Source: Kluyvera sp047971185
GTDB lineage: Bacteria; Pseudomonadota; Gammaproteobacteria; Enterobacterales; Enterobacteriaceae
Direction: 5' to 3'
NCBI RefSeq assembly: GCF_047971185.1
Contig: NZ_JBKDZH010000033.1
Coordinates: 62,001 to 126,000 of the forward strand
DNA: 64,000 nt
Of the stretch, positions 34,282-42,842 are shown one piece after another. Each line of letters opens with the position of its first letter. The stretch's first letter is position 1. The position numbers and the translations under genes were made by a program. The notes below the pieces were generated by a model that ran no database searches, was not told the origin of the DNA, and saw only the letters and a program-made list of their open reading frames with translations.

Positions 34282-35685
34282 ATGACAACGTCACGCCGCG
34301 AAAGCGATTCTATGGGGCCTATCGAGGTGCCAGCCGATAAACTGTGGGGGGCGCAAACCCAGCGCTCCCTCGAGCATTTTCGTATCTCCACCGAGAAAAT
34401 GCCGCTTTCGCTGATCCATGCCCTGGCGCTGACCAAGCGCGCGGCGGCTAAGGTAAACCAGGATTTAGGCCTGCTGAAGGCCGACAAAGCCGGCGCCATT
34501 ATTGCGGCGGCGGATGAGGTGCTGAACAACCAGCACCCGGATGAGTTCCCGCTGGCGATCTGGCAAACCGGGTCGGGCACGCAGAGCAACATGAACATGA
34601 ACGAAGTGCTGGCCAACCGCGCCAGCGAGCTGTTGGGCGGCGAGCGCGGGATGTCGCGATTAGTGCACCCCAACGACGACGTCAACAAAAGCCAAAGCTC
34701 TAACGATGTGTTCCCGACGGCGATGCACGTGGCGGCGGTGATCGCGCTGCGCGAGCATTTGCTGCCGCAGTTGGCGGTGTTACAGAAAACGCTGCGTGAG
34801 AAGTCTGAGCGTTTTGGCGATATTGTCAAAATCGGCCGCACCCATCTTCAGGATGCCACGCCGCTTACTTTGGGCCAGGAGTTTTCCGGCTGGGTGGCGA
34901 TGCTGGAACATAATCGCCGCCATCTGGAACAGAGTCTGCCGCATTTGAGCGAGCTGGCGCTGGGCGGTACGGCGGTGGGGACCGGGCTGAATACGCATCC
35001 GGAATATGCGGTGCGGGTGGCGCAAGAGCTGGCAACGCTGACCCGCCAACCGTTTGTTACCGCGCCGAACAAGTTTGAAGCGTTGGCCACTTGCGATGCG
35101 CTGGTGCATGCCCACGGTGTGTTGAAAGGTCTGGCGGCGTCGCTGATGAAAATCGCCAACGATGTGCGCTGGCTGGCCTCCGGCCCGCGCTGCGGAATCG
35201 GCGAGTTGTCGATTCCGGAAAACGAACCCGGCTCATCGATCATGCCGGGGAAGGTTAACCCAACCCAGTGTGAGGCCATGACCATGCTCTGCTGTCAGGT
35301 GATGGGCAACGATGTGGCGGTAAATATGGGGGGGGCGTCGGGCAACTTTGAGCTGAACGTGTACCGGCCGATGATTATTCATAACGTCCTGCAATCGGTG
35401 CGTCTGCTGGCGGACGGGATGGAAAGCTTCAGCGAGCACTGCGCGGTAGGTATCGAGCCGAACCGCGCCCGCATCGACCAGTTGCTTAACGAATCGTTGA
35501 TGCTGGTGACCGCGCTCAATACCCATATCGGCTACGATAAGGCGGCTGAAATTGCCAAAAAAGCGCACAAAGAGGGGCTGACGTTGAAAAACGCGGCGCT
35601 GGCGTTAGGCTATCTCAGCGCCGAAGAGTTCGACCGTTGGGTGCGCCCGCAGGAGATGGTCGGCAGCCTGCCGGGCAAGGCTTAA
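34282..35685 (+). CDS. fumC: Fumarate hydratase class II
   Basis: The 467-residue iron-free fumarase belongs to the aspartase/fumarase superfamily. Characteristic segments are TGSGTQSNMNMNEV near residue 98, GRTHLQDATPLTLGQEFSG near residue 186, and the signature GSSIMPGKVNPTQCEA near residue 315 with the catalytic loop serine. It is oxidation-resistant, complementing FumA under iron limitation or superoxide stress in E. coli. AAGGAG lies before the ATG. Its stop overlaps the tus stop on the opposite strand (TTAA at 35682-35685). Confidence 0.97.
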   Translation: MTTSRRESDSMGPIEVPADKLWGAQTQRSLEHFRISTEKMPLSLIHALALTKRAAAKVNQDLGLLKADKAGAIIAAADEVLNNQHPDEFPLAIWQTGSGTQSNMNMNEVLANRASELLGGERGMSRLVHPNDDVNKSQSSNDVFPTAMHVAAVIALREHLLPQLAVLQKTLREKSERFGDIVKIGRTHLQDATPLTLGQEFSGWVAMLEHNRRHLEQSLPHLSELALGGTAVGTGLNTHPEYAVRVAQELATLTRQPFVTAPNKFEALATCDALVHAHGVLKGLAASLMKIANDVRWLASGPRCGIGELSIPENEPGSSIMPGKVNPTQCEAMTMLCCQVMGNDVAVNMGGASGNFELNVYRPMIIHNVLQSVRLLADGMESFSEHCAVGIEPNRARIDQLLNESLMLVTALNTHIGYDKAAEIAKKAHKEGLTLKNAALALGYLSAEEFDRWVRPQEMVGSLPGKA

Positions 35686-36614
35686 TCCGTGGCCAGCCAC
35701 AGGTGCAGGCGCGGGATAATCAAGCGTAGCGGCTGCGCCTGCGGTTTATGCCGATACTGGACGTTATCGGCATCGTAGTTCAGCAGCTCGCCGAGATCCG
35801 GCACGCTGACGCCGTCGCGCCCGGAGACGATGGCGATCAGCGGGCTGGGGCAGGCATACTGCACCTGCTTTTGTTCGCCCGCGTACCATACGCGGGCAAT
35901 CGGCTGTACCTTCACCGGGCGCTTAATCTTCAGCCTGGCCTGCTGCGGCAGGGCGGCAATATCCTGATACTCGCGCTCCAGACGCGCCTGCCACTGCTCA
36001 CGGGTCCAGGGCGGCACGGCGCGGGGCGATTTCAGGCTTTTTTCCAGCTGTGCCAGCACCTCGTCGCGGGTCAGGTTTTTGATAATATGCTTATTGGCCC
36101 AGCCAAAACGGATGGTGCTGGGGTCGGAGAGCAGGGCGAGCGAGCGGTAGGCGTTGAGCGTAATTAGCCCGGGAATATAGCGATGCACCCACTCAAAGCG
36201 GGCCACCGGCGGCAGGCCGGAATCCACGGTGATGATCTGCTCCAGTTCTGCCTTCAAACAGTTAATCTGCTGTACGCGCGCGTTTACCGCGTCGTGCTGC
36301 TCGCTGCTGGCCTGGAGACAGATCGCGCCGGGCAGACGCACCGCCGCCTTACTGCTGCGGTTTTCCGACTGCTGCTGGATAAACAGGTGGCTGAAGTGTT
36401 GAAGCGCCATGGCGAAGGCCGTTTGCCCGAGGTGTTGCTCCACCTGAATCTGCGATAGCGGGGCATGCTCGGATTCTTTACGCACCTCCGGCAGCACGAA
36501 AATGCGCGCCGTGAGCAGCCGACATGCCGAAAGCTCATTACGCAGCTCGGCGAGGTGGCGTTCAAGCTGGCGAAAGGTATCGGTTAACCGTTCAACAAGA
36601 TCGTAGCTGGTCAT
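35682..36614 (-). CDS. tus: Replication terminus site-binding protein Tus
   Basis: The 310-residue protein matches Tus throughout, from MTSYDLVERLTDTFRQLE to the C-terminal LRLIIPRLHLWLATD. Tus binds Ter sites and arrests DnaB-driven forks from one side. Conserved segments include NKHIIKNLTRDEVLAQLEKS and LKIKRPVKVQPIARVWY. A Ter site lies just upstream in its promoter, as in E. coli where Tus represses its own gene. It is convergent with fumC, with overlapping stops. Confidence 0.96.
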   Translation of the reverse strand: MTSYDLVERLTDTFRQLERHLAELRNELSACRLLTARIFVLPEVRKESEHAPLSQIQVEQHLGQTAFAMALQHFSHLFIQQQSENRSSKAAVRLPGAICLQASSEQHDAVNARVQQINCLKAELEQIITVDSGLPPVARFEWVHRYIPGLITLNAYRSLALLSDPSTIRFGWANKHIIKNLTRDEVLAQLEKSLKSPRAVPPWTREQWQARLEREYQDIAALPQQARLKIKRPVKVQPIARVWYAGEQKQVQYACPSPLIAIVSGRDGVSVPDLGELLNYDADNVQYRHKPQAQPLRLIIPRLHLWLATD

Positions 36615-36628
36615 AGTGATTGCCCTGC

Positions 36629-36651
36629 CTTTTTAGTTACAACATACTTTG
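36629..36651 (-). promoter_or_regulatory. Ter site (TerB-like) in the tus promoter
   Basis: On the minus strand the sequence AGTATGTTGTAACTAAA (about 36648-36632) matches the Ter consensus core and E. coli TerB exactly over 17 bases. It lies 15-37 bases upstream of the tus start and in the same orientation relative to tus as in E. coli. It should serve both as a fork barrier and as the tus autorepression site. Confidence 0.93.
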
Positions 36652-36694
36652 TCTTCACACTATAAGCCAGGATGCGGCACCGTGCAAACCGCGG

Positions 36695-37996
36695 TCAGCT
36701 AGCCGCGGGCAGGGAGATGTGGTGGTAGATGGGCCACTGCAAGCGGAAACGCGCGCCGCCCAGCGGGCTGGTGTCGCAGCTTGCGTGGCCGCCCATCGCG
36801 GTGGCGATGGAGTGGACGATCGCCAGGCCGAGGCCGCAGCCGCCCGTGGCACGGTCGCGGCTGGGGTCAAGGCGCACAAACGGCTCGAAAACGCGCTCGC
36901 GTTCGTCGGCCGCGATGCCGGGACCATCATCCTCAACTTCCAGGCAGGCCAGGCTGCCGTTCCGCGTCAGGCTCACCTGGATTTTCGTCTGGCTGTAGCG
37001 CATCGCGTTATTAATCAGGTTATCAAGCACGCGCTCCATCAAGCGCATATCCAGCGCGCCATAGTCGCCGGGCGTCAGCTGATTCAGCGTGATGTCGCGC
37101 TGCGGGTTCACCGCCTGCACATCTTCAACGTGCGCGGCAATCCAGCCGGGGAGGTCGGGCGTGGTAAGCGACAGCTCGGTTTGCGGGCGATCGAGGCGGG
37201 CGTAGGTTAGCAGTTCTTCAATCAGCGCTTCAAGCTGGCCGATTTCGCGATTCAGCGCCTGCGATTCGGCCGCGGTCAGATTCTCGCTCATCTCCAGCCG
37301 GTAGCGTAAGCGCACCAGCGGCGTACGTAGCTCATGCGCAATGCCGTCGATCAGCTGCTTTTTGCTGGCGATCAGCGCGTTGATATTATCGGCCATCTGG
37401 TTAAACGCGACGCCCAGCCGTTCAAAGCTCGATAGGCTGTCAAAGTGGATACGCTCACCGAGATGCCCATCGCCGAAGCGCTGGGCGGCGTTCTCCAGAC
37501 GCAGCATGTCCTGCCAGTGCGGGCGCATCCAGATAAACACCGGGAAGGCCAGCGAAATGGCGATAAACGCCATCAGCGCAATATCCAGCAGGCGCATCTC
37601 GTGCATAAAGTAGAGATAGGGGATCGGCCCTACGGCCAATACATAGTGGCTGCGAGGAATGCGCTGAATAAAGGTATATTCATCGTCAAGTGCGACGATA
37701 TCGCCTGCGCGCAGGTGCTGCATGGCGCTATCACCCAGCTGGAATTTGCTGAGTGGCTCAATACGCAGGTCGAACGACAGATTCAGATCCAGCTCGTTGA
37801 GCGTTTTACTCCAGTTGCACGGCGGAATTTCGCGCAGCTCACTGCGCATCAAATACAGCGAGCTTTTCATCAGATCATCAAGCGACTGACGGCCCGCGCG
37901 CTCGGCGGTAAATTTGTAGACCAGCCCGACCAGCATGGTCATGACCAGAAAGCAGACAAACAGCAACAGGTAAAACTGCACAAACAGCTTTTTCAT
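36695..37996 (-). CDS. rstB: Sensor histidine kinase RstB
   Basis: The 433-residue kinase has an N-terminal membrane helix (FYLLLFVCFLVMTMLVGLVY), a periplasmic domain, a second helix near residue 140, a HAMP linker, a HisKA domain with the phospho-accepting histidine in GIAHELRTPLVRL near residue 247, and an HATPase with NLINNAMRYS, DDGPGIAADE and GCGLGLAIV. It partners RstA. In E. coli rstB directly follows rstA; here four opposite-strand genes (38402-41855) lie between them, so rstB needs its own promoter. A TATACT-like element sits near 38119-38124 on the minus strand. Confidence 0.94.
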   Translation of the reverse strand: MKKLFVQFYLLLFVCFLVMTMLVGLVYKFTAERAGRQSLDDLMKSSLYLMRSELREIPPCNWSKTLNELDLNLSFDLRIEPLSKFQLGDSAMQHLRAGDIVALDDEYTFIQRIPRSHYVLAVGPIPYLYFMHEMRLLDIALMAFIAISLAFPVFIWMRPHWQDMLRLENAAQRFGDGHLGERIHFDSLSSFERLGVAFNQMADNINALIASKKQLIDGIAHELRTPLVRLRYRLEMSENLTAAESQALNREIGQLEALIEELLTYARLDRPQTELSLTTPDLPGWIAAHVEDVQAVNPQRDITLNQLTPGDYGALDMRLMERVLDNLINNAMRYSQTKIQVSLTRNGSLACLEVEDDGPGIAADERERVFEPFVRLDPSRDRATGGCGLGLAIVHSIATAMGGHASCDTSPLGGARFRLQWPIYHHISLPAAS

Positions 37997-38401
37997 TTAA
38001 AACCACCGAACTTTCAATATGTTAGCTAATGCCTTTTTGTGCTGATCACCATGGTACCCGCTGATGTCCGAGGTGAGCGGCGGTTTAGCGCTGCCGCCCA
38101 GCGCACGTCTCCTGGCAGAGTATACCGCATAAACCCTTTTCGCATTCTGATGTCTGATTTTGCCTGCCGCCTGGGCTGAAGATAATCACGGCAGAGTATA
38201 AAAATAAAGCGAACGTTTTTTAATCGCTCTGTCTTTTATTATTTTATGCCGGCTGGGGGATAACCCATTACTTTCGCTAACCCGTTATTAAACATTCTAA
38301 TTATAGCGCTACTGGTGATGTTTTTTGATGACAGCGAGCCGTTGACTGGATATAACTTATTACCAGCATTAACATCTCTGTAACGTAAATAAGGTTAAAA
38401 A
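37997..38401. other. Intergenic region rstB-asd paralogue
   Basis: This 405-base gap separates two divergent genes and should hold both promoters. On the minus strand TATACT at 38124-38119 could be a -10 element for rstB. The half nearest the asd paralogue is AT-rich, and the plus-strand leader ends AATAAGGTTAAAA before the ATG, a weak ribosome-binding site. No small gene or clear operator was recognised. Confidence 0.5.
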
Positions 38402-39520
38402 ATGAAGCAGGTTGGCATTATTGGTTGGCGTGGGATGGTGGGTTCTGTTTTGCTTCAGCGGATGATCGATGAAGCGGATTTTCATCATATTACTGCCAGC
38501 TTTTTTAGTACCTCAAGCGCGGGTGAGGTCGGGCCCGTTATCGATGGTACTCGCTTTATACTGAAAGATGCGTATTCCATTGAAGCCCTGGCCGGGATGG
38601 ATATTATCATAACCTGTCAGGGCGGAGATTATACGAAAGCAATGTACCCTGCGTTAATTGAACATGGCTGGAATGGGTACTGGATCGATGCTGCCTCCGC
38701 GCTACGGATGGATGACCGCGCTTGTATTATTCTCGACCCGGTTAATCGTGAGAATATCGACCGCGCGATAAACGATGGCGTTAAACTTTATGTTGGTGGG
38801 AATTGTTCTATTACCTTAAGCCTGATGGGGCTGGCCGGTTTGATAAAAGCCGATCTCATCGAATGGATGAGCGTGATGACCTACCAGTCCGCATCCGGGG
38901 CGGGTGCAAAGCAGGTTCGGGAACTGATCGCCCAAAGTGCCTATATCAGCAGGCATTTATCCGATGCGGAACTGGAGCATTCCGGGTCGGTGCTGCCATT
39001 AGTCGATAAGGTCAGCGAGCTGATTCGCAGCCCGGGTATGCCAACGGACAGCTTCGGCGCGCCGTTAATGGGCAGTATTATTCCCTGGATCGATAGTGAC
39101 TTAAACGATGGTAATAGCCGGGAAGAATGGAAGGGCGAAGCCGAAACAAATAAAATTCTGGGGCTTCCGCAGGGAACCATTCCGGTTAATGGCTTATGCA
39201 TCCGGGTTGGCGTTATTCGGTGCCATAGTGCCGCAATTACGCTAAAACTCAAACGTGAAGTGAGTGAGGAAGAATTTGCGCGGTTGGTGACGGACTCGCA
39301 CCCGTGGGTTAATTATGTGCCGAATAATAAGCAGGACACGGTTAATCAGTTGACCCCTGCTAATATTAGTGGCTCGCTTCAGGTCGGTATCGGGCGCTAT
39401 AAGAAAATGGCGCTCAACGGTGAACCCATATACTCTGTGTTGACGGTTGGCGACCAGCTGTTATGGGGCGCGGCGGAGCCCTTACGGCGGATGCTTAATA
39501 TTCTGCTTAATAGAATTTAA
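38402..39520 (+). CDS. Aspartate-semialdehyde dehydrogenase paralogue
   Basis: The 372-residue protein is homologous to Asd from end to end: GWRGMVGSV NADP motif at residues 9-17, catalytic Cys135 in GGNCSI, His275 in RCHSAA, NGLCIRVG, and the C-terminal VGDQLLWGAAEPLRRML. All catalytic residues are kept, so it is probably an active dehydrogenase on aspartyl phosphate or a similar acyl phosphate. It differs from E. coli Asd at many positions and is not at the asd locus. The coding sequence looks more AT-rich than its neighbours. It is followed by a hairpin and a PhzF-family gene on the same strand. Confidence 0.83.
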   Translation: MKQVGIIGWRGMVGSVLLQRMIDEADFHHITASFFSTSSAGEVGPVIDGTRFILKDAYSIEALAGMDIIITCQGGDYTKAMYPALIEHGWNGYWIDAASALRMDDRACIILDPVNRENIDRAINDGVKLYVGGNCSITLSLMGLAGLIKADLIEWMSVMTYQSASGAGAKQVRELIAQSAYISRHLSDAELEHSGSVLPLVDKVSELIRSPGMPTDSFGAPLMGSIIPWIDSDLNDGNSREEWKGEAETNKILGLPQGTIPVNGLCIRVGVIRCHSAAITLKLKREVSEEEFARLVTDSHPWVNYVPNNKQDTVNQLTPANISGSLQVGIGRYKKMALNGEPIYSVLTVGDQLLWGAAEPLRRMLNILLNRI

Positions 39521-39540
39521 ATACCTCATTGAGGTTATAA

Positions 39541-39568
39541 CAGCACCTGTGATGCAGGTGCTGGTTTT
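39541..39568 (+). terminator. Hairpin between asd paralogue and phzF-like gene
   Basis: CAGCACCTG (39541-39549) pairs with CAGGTGCTG (39555-39563) around a five-base loop, followed by GTTTTAC. The T-tract is modest, so part of the transcription may continue into the phzF-like gene. Confidence 0.7.
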
Positions 39569-39595
39569 ACCGAGAAAAAGGATAGGTGTGATTTA

Positions 39596-40387
39596 ATGCA
39601 AGAAATTGATTTTTATCTGGTGGATGCTTTCAGTTGTACCACGTTCGGTGGTAATGCTGCGGCGGTCTGCCCTCTGGAAGAGTGGTTGCCAGATGAGACG
39701 CTATTAAAAATGGCGAAGCAGCATAATCAGTCAGAAACCGCTTTTTTTATCGTTAAAGATAATGGTTTTGAGCTGCGCTGGTTTACCTCTCTGGGCGAAA
39801 TCAACCTGTGCGGTCATGCCACTCTCGCCGCCGCGCACGTCATTTTTGAACATCTTAATTACGCGGGCAGCATTATTCATTTTGCGACCCGCTTCGTTGG
39901 CCCGCTAACGGTAACGCGCAGCGGTGAATGGATGACGCTGGATTTTCCCGCATGGCACGCTGAGCCGGTAACACCGCCGCCACTGTTGCTGGAAGCCTTA
40001 GGCATCACCGCCTTCAGGGAGGTACGCCTTGCACGTGATTATCTGGTGGTGATGGACAATCAGCAACAGATAGCGGCGCTACAACCTGATATCAACGCGA
40101 TGATCCCGTTGGGAAAAATGGTTTGCGTTACCGCGCCCGGTGATGGGGAATATGATTTTGTCAGCCGCGTATTCTGTCCTGGTGACGCGGTACCGGAAGA
40201 CCCGGTCACCGGCTCTACGCATAGCATGCTGATTCCCTACTGGGCGGAAAAACTGCAAAAAACACGGATGCTGGCCCATCAGGGTGCAGAACGAGGTGGG
40301 GATTTACGCTGCCGGCTAGAAGGTGGGCGCGTGTATATTGGCGGGCAGGCCACCACGTATCTGGTCGGCAAGGTGCTGCTGCGCTAG
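39596..40387 (+). CDS. PhzF-family isomerase/epimerase-like protein
   Basis: The 263-residue protein belongs to the PhzF/DapF-like fold family. It has DAFSCTTFGGNAAAVC at residues 10-25, the catalytic glutamate Glu47 in NQSETAFF, GEINLCGHATLAAAHVI near residue 67, and EDPVTGSTHSMLIPYWA near residue 201. PhzF itself isomerises trans-2,3-dihydro-3-hydroxyanthranilate, and enterobacterial relatives such as YddE have no settled substrate. AGGATAGG lies upstream of the ATG. Pairing with an Asd paralogue suggests a small amino-acid-derived pathway, but no product can be named. Confidence 0.83.
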   Translation: MQEIDFYLVDAFSCTTFGGNAAAVCPLEEWLPDETLLKMAKQHNQSETAFFIVKDNGFELRWFTSLGEINLCGHATLAAAHVIFEHLNYAGSIIHFATRFVGPLTVTRSGEWMTLDFPAWHAEPVTPPPLLLEALGITAFREVRLARDYLVVMDNQQQIAALQPDINAMIPLGKMVCVTAPGDGEYDFVSRVFCPGDAVPEDPVTGSTHSMLIPYWAEKLQKTRMLAHQGAERGGDLRCRLEGGRVYIGGQATTYLVGKVLLR

Positions 40388-40516
40388 AAAAACCAGCATC
40401 ATGCCGTCTTTTTTCGCGAAAGATGCGAATATTAAGATAACCTTAAGAAGATCGCATTTGATGCTAATGAAACGTTAATTTTAAATTTTACTATCGTCAG
40501 TAGATTCTTAACCTAA

Positions 40517-41161
40517 ATGGCGATTATGAAATTTGATACGCATTTGACGCTGCCCGTAGTGGCTTTGGTCATCCTCTCGGCACTGTTCCCGCTGGCGGCC
40601 GATTGGCATATTCCGCTGTATAACGGTGCGCTGGTGGCTGATATTGAAAACGGGCAGGCGCTGTGGCTGCTGTTCGGCGCGTTGTTTACCGCCTGGTATA
40701 TTAAGCCGCTGGAAAGAACGGCGGGGGAGAAACAGTTCTGGCTGTGGGCAGTATTGTGGTGGTTGGTCTTGTTAGGGCGTAGCACCAGTTGGGGGCGTGT
40801 TTATTTCCCCGAGGCCCCGCATATCATCTTTAGAGTAATTTCTGTGGTTCTGGTGGGCGGCCTGCTGCTGTCTTTATTGTCATCGGCGTTACGCAAAGAT
40901 ATCGCCCGACGTATTAAAGAAATGCCAAAGCCGGTGTGGTTGATGGCGGTTACGGCGATCACGTTTTTAATTTCTGACACCGTTGAACATCACCGTTTTC
41001 TGGCGCCGCTGTTTGTTCGCGATCCGCACTATGCAGACCTGATGGAAGAGCTCTATGAAATACCATTTATGGTGGGGCTGTTTCTTGTTACGTTCTATTT
41101 CATGAAGCTGGATAAAAGGGAATCCAGCCGTTTTGAAGCCCGCTATCAGCACAGCGTATAA
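40517..41161 (+). CDS. Integral membrane protein of unknown function
   Basis: I do not recognise this 214-residue protein. It has about six hydrophobic segments: LTLPVVALVILSALFPLAA, ALWLLFGALFTAWYI, FWLWAVLWWLVLLG, FRVISVVLVGGLLLSLL, VWLMAVTAITFLIS and FMVGLFLVTFYFM. The tail is charged. A conserved-looking acidic-histidine patch SDTVEHHRFLAP lies before the last helix. An ATG three codons downstream (40526) is an alternative start, and no strong ribosome-binding site is present. A hairpin follows the stop. Confidence 0.7.
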   Translation: MAIMKFDTHLTLPVVALVILSALFPLAADWHIPLYNGALVADIENGQALWLLFGALFTAWYIKPLERTAGEKQFWLWAVLWWLVLLGRSTSWGRVYFPEAPHIIFRVISVVLVGGLLLSLLSSALRKDIARRIKEMPKPVWLMAVTAITFLISDTVEHHRFLAPLFVRDPHYADLMEELYEIPFMVGLFLVTFYFMKLDKRESSRFEARYQHSV

Positions 41162-41167
41162 ATAAAC

Positions 41168-41196
41168 GCGCCTCAGCATACAGGAAACTGAGGCGC
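41168..41196 (+). terminator. Hairpin after the membrane protein gene
   Basis: GCGCCTCAG (41168-41176) pairs perfectly with CTGAGGCGC (41188-41196), starting six bases after the stop. A T-run (GTTTTG) follows only ten bases later, so termination is probable rather than certain. Confidence 0.65.
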
Positions 41197-41312
41197 CCTA
41201 ACGCCGTTTTGCACCCCGCCCTGAATTATCCTTCTCACACCTTAAAATCAGCAGGTTGTTATCATTGCACGCGCAGTGTAATTTGTTTCTTTTCTGGCCG
41301 GATGAGGGTGCT

Positions 41313-41855
41313 ATGCAGGCTTTACTGATTATCGACATGCAGGGTTTTGTTCCTGAACGCATCGAACGCGGAATGACATATTTCCCTACCAACAGCATCG
41401 ACAATATGCGTACGGCGATCGCGGCGTTTCGCGCGGCGGGAAAACCGGTGTTGCACGTCCGTCACGAAACCCTTGAGCCAGACTCGCCGCTCCATCGCGA
41501 TAGCGCCCAATTTCAGCCGGTCATCGGGTTTGAAGCGCAGGCGGATGAAGTGGTGTTTATCAAAACGACCTCATCGGCGTTCAGCTCTACCGAGCTTCAC
41601 GGCTGGCTACAGCGGGCCGATATTCACGAAGTGGCGGTGATTGGCGCGGTGGCTGGCTACTGCGTTAACTCGACGGTACGAATGGGGGCCGATCTGGGGC
41701 TTTCCATGACGGTGATTCGCGACGCGGTGCTGAGCTTTCCGCTCGATAGCGCCAGCATTAGCGCAGAGGAGGTCTACCGCGTGACCCTCGCGCTGCTGGA
41801 AAATGGTTTTGCTGACGGGGTGAATACCGCCGATCTGCAGTTGAAGAGGGTCTGA
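41313..41855 (+). CDS. Isochorismatase-like cysteine hydrolase
   Basis: The 180-residue protein carries the Asp-Lys-Cys triad of the isochorismatase-like hydrolases: Asp8 in IIDMQG, Lys84 in FIKTTSSAF and Cys117 in VAGYCVNST. The catalytic cysteine marks it as an amidohydrolase or nicotinamidase-type member rather than a true isochorismatase, but the substrate cannot be read. GATGAGGG lies seven bases before the ATG at 41313; a longer reading from 41256 lacks a ribosome-binding site. It is the last of four plus-strand genes between rstB and rstA. Confidence 0.82.
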   Translation: MQALLIIDMQGFVPERIERGMTYFPTNSIDNMRTAIAAFRAAGKPVLHVRHETLEPDSPLHRDSAQFQPVIGFEAQADEVVFIKTTSSAFSSTELHGWLQRADIHEVAVIGAVAGYCVNSTVRMGADLGLSMTVIRDAVLSFPLDSASISAEEVYRVTLALLENGFADGVNTADLQLKRV

Positions 41856-41867
41856 TTTTAGATAATG

Positions 41868-41920
41868 CTGCCATTAGGCGAAATATCAGCCTGATGGCAG
41901 TATAAATACGCTGTTTTTTA
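41868..41920 (+). terminator. Hairpin between the hydrolase gene and rstA
   Basis: CTGCCATTAGGC (41868-41879) pairs with GCCTGATGGCAG (41889-41900), with one G-T wobble, and a TTTTTT run follows at about 41913. It lies between convergent genes and probably terminates the hydrolase transcript. Confidence 0.65.
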
Positions 41921-41981
41921 GCCTGCTGGTGACGCCATTCTCGAGGGTTATATTTTTTAAACCAGCATAAAATGCTGTTGG

Positions 41982-42701
41982 TTATTCCCAGGCGTGCGGG
42001 GCGAACAGATAACCTTTGTTACGCACGGTCTTAATGCGGTAGGGCTCGGTGGCGCTGTCCTGAAGCTTCTTACGCAGCCGCGAAATGGCGACGTCCACGC
42101 TGCGATCCATCCCGTCATAGCTTACTCCGCGCAGGTTTTTCAACAGTGCGTCGCGGTCCATAATTTGCCCCGCATGCGTCGCCAGCTCCCACAGCAGATC
42201 GAAATCGGCGGTGGACAGGGCAATGCTTTCTCCGTTTAGCAGCACCTGGCGGTTCACCGGGTCGATCGCCAGCGTGCCGAAACGAATAGCCTTATGCGGC
42301 GTCAGGGCCGGCTGTGCCGTGGCCGACTGGCTTCCGGTCCCCGGATTCTGGCGCAGATGCAGTCGCAGGCGCGCCAGCAGCACGGCAGGCGGGGTGGTTT
42401 TGAGGATGTAGTCGTTCGCACCCATTTCCAGCGATAGAATATGGTTCATGTCGCTATCCAATGAAGTGAGCAGCACGATGGGGCCAGCCCATTGGCCGCG
42501 CAGATCGCGGCACAATGTCATGCCATCTTTTCCCGGCAGCATAATATCCAGCAGCACCAGGTCCGGTTTTTCTCGGGCAATTGTCGCCTCGGCGTTATCG
42601 CCGCGAGGCTCAACCACGACGTCCATATCATGCTTACCTAGGTAGGCGGCGATCAGCGCACCTACGTCCGGATCATCCTCTACATAAACGATCTTATTCA
42701 T
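41982..42701 (-). CDS. rstA: Response regulator RstA
   Basis: The 239-residue OmpR-family regulator has a receiver domain with the phospho-acceptor Asp52 in LLDIMLPGKDGMT, Thr/Lys in VLLTSLDSD and DYILKTTPPA, and a winged-helix DNA-binding domain ending SVDVAISRLRKKL and RTVRNKGYLFAPHAW. In E. coli RstA is induced by PhoPQ and RpoS-linked conditions; no clear PhoP box was seen here. The ATG at 42701 (MNKIVYVEDD) matches E. coli. Its cognate kinase gene rstB lies 4 kb away, on the far side of an inserted gene block. Confidence 0.95.
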   Translation of the reverse strand: MNKIVYVEDDPDVGALIAAYLGKHDMDVVVEPRGDNAEATIAREKPDLVLLDIMLPGKDGMTLCRDLRGQWAGPIVLLTSLDSDMNHILSLEMGANDYILKTTPPAVLLARLRLHLRQNPGTGSQSATAQPALTPHKAIRFGTLAIDPVNRQVLLNGESIALSTADFDLLWELATHAGQIMDRDALLKNLRGVSYDGMDRSVDVAISRLRKKLQDSATEPYRIKTVRNKGYLFAPHAWE

Positions 42702-42758
42702 GACTCTACGCACTGGCTGACAAAACGGCTACGATACACCGCGCGCGGGTTTGCTGCC

Positions 42759-42797
42759 ACAAAAAAGGCCGCAGGGCCTGAACCCTGCGGCCTCGTT
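42759..42797 (-). terminator. Terminator of the ldr-like mRNA
   Basis: GGCCGCAGGG and CCCTGCGGCC form a perfect ten-base stem, and on the minus strand the hairpin runs into TTTTTTG. It lies about 45 bases downstream of the ldr-like stop. Confidence 0.85.
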
Positions 42798-42842
42798 CGG
42801 GCGCATGCCGCCACCGCGGCGGTAATGACGCCCATCCAGCGA

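Noticed and set aside
38368..38385. AACATCTCTGTAAC, considered as an RstA box upstream of the Asd paralogue
   Set aside because: The RstA consensus needs GTTACA after TACATNTN; here the second half is the reverse complement TGTAAC, so the match fails.
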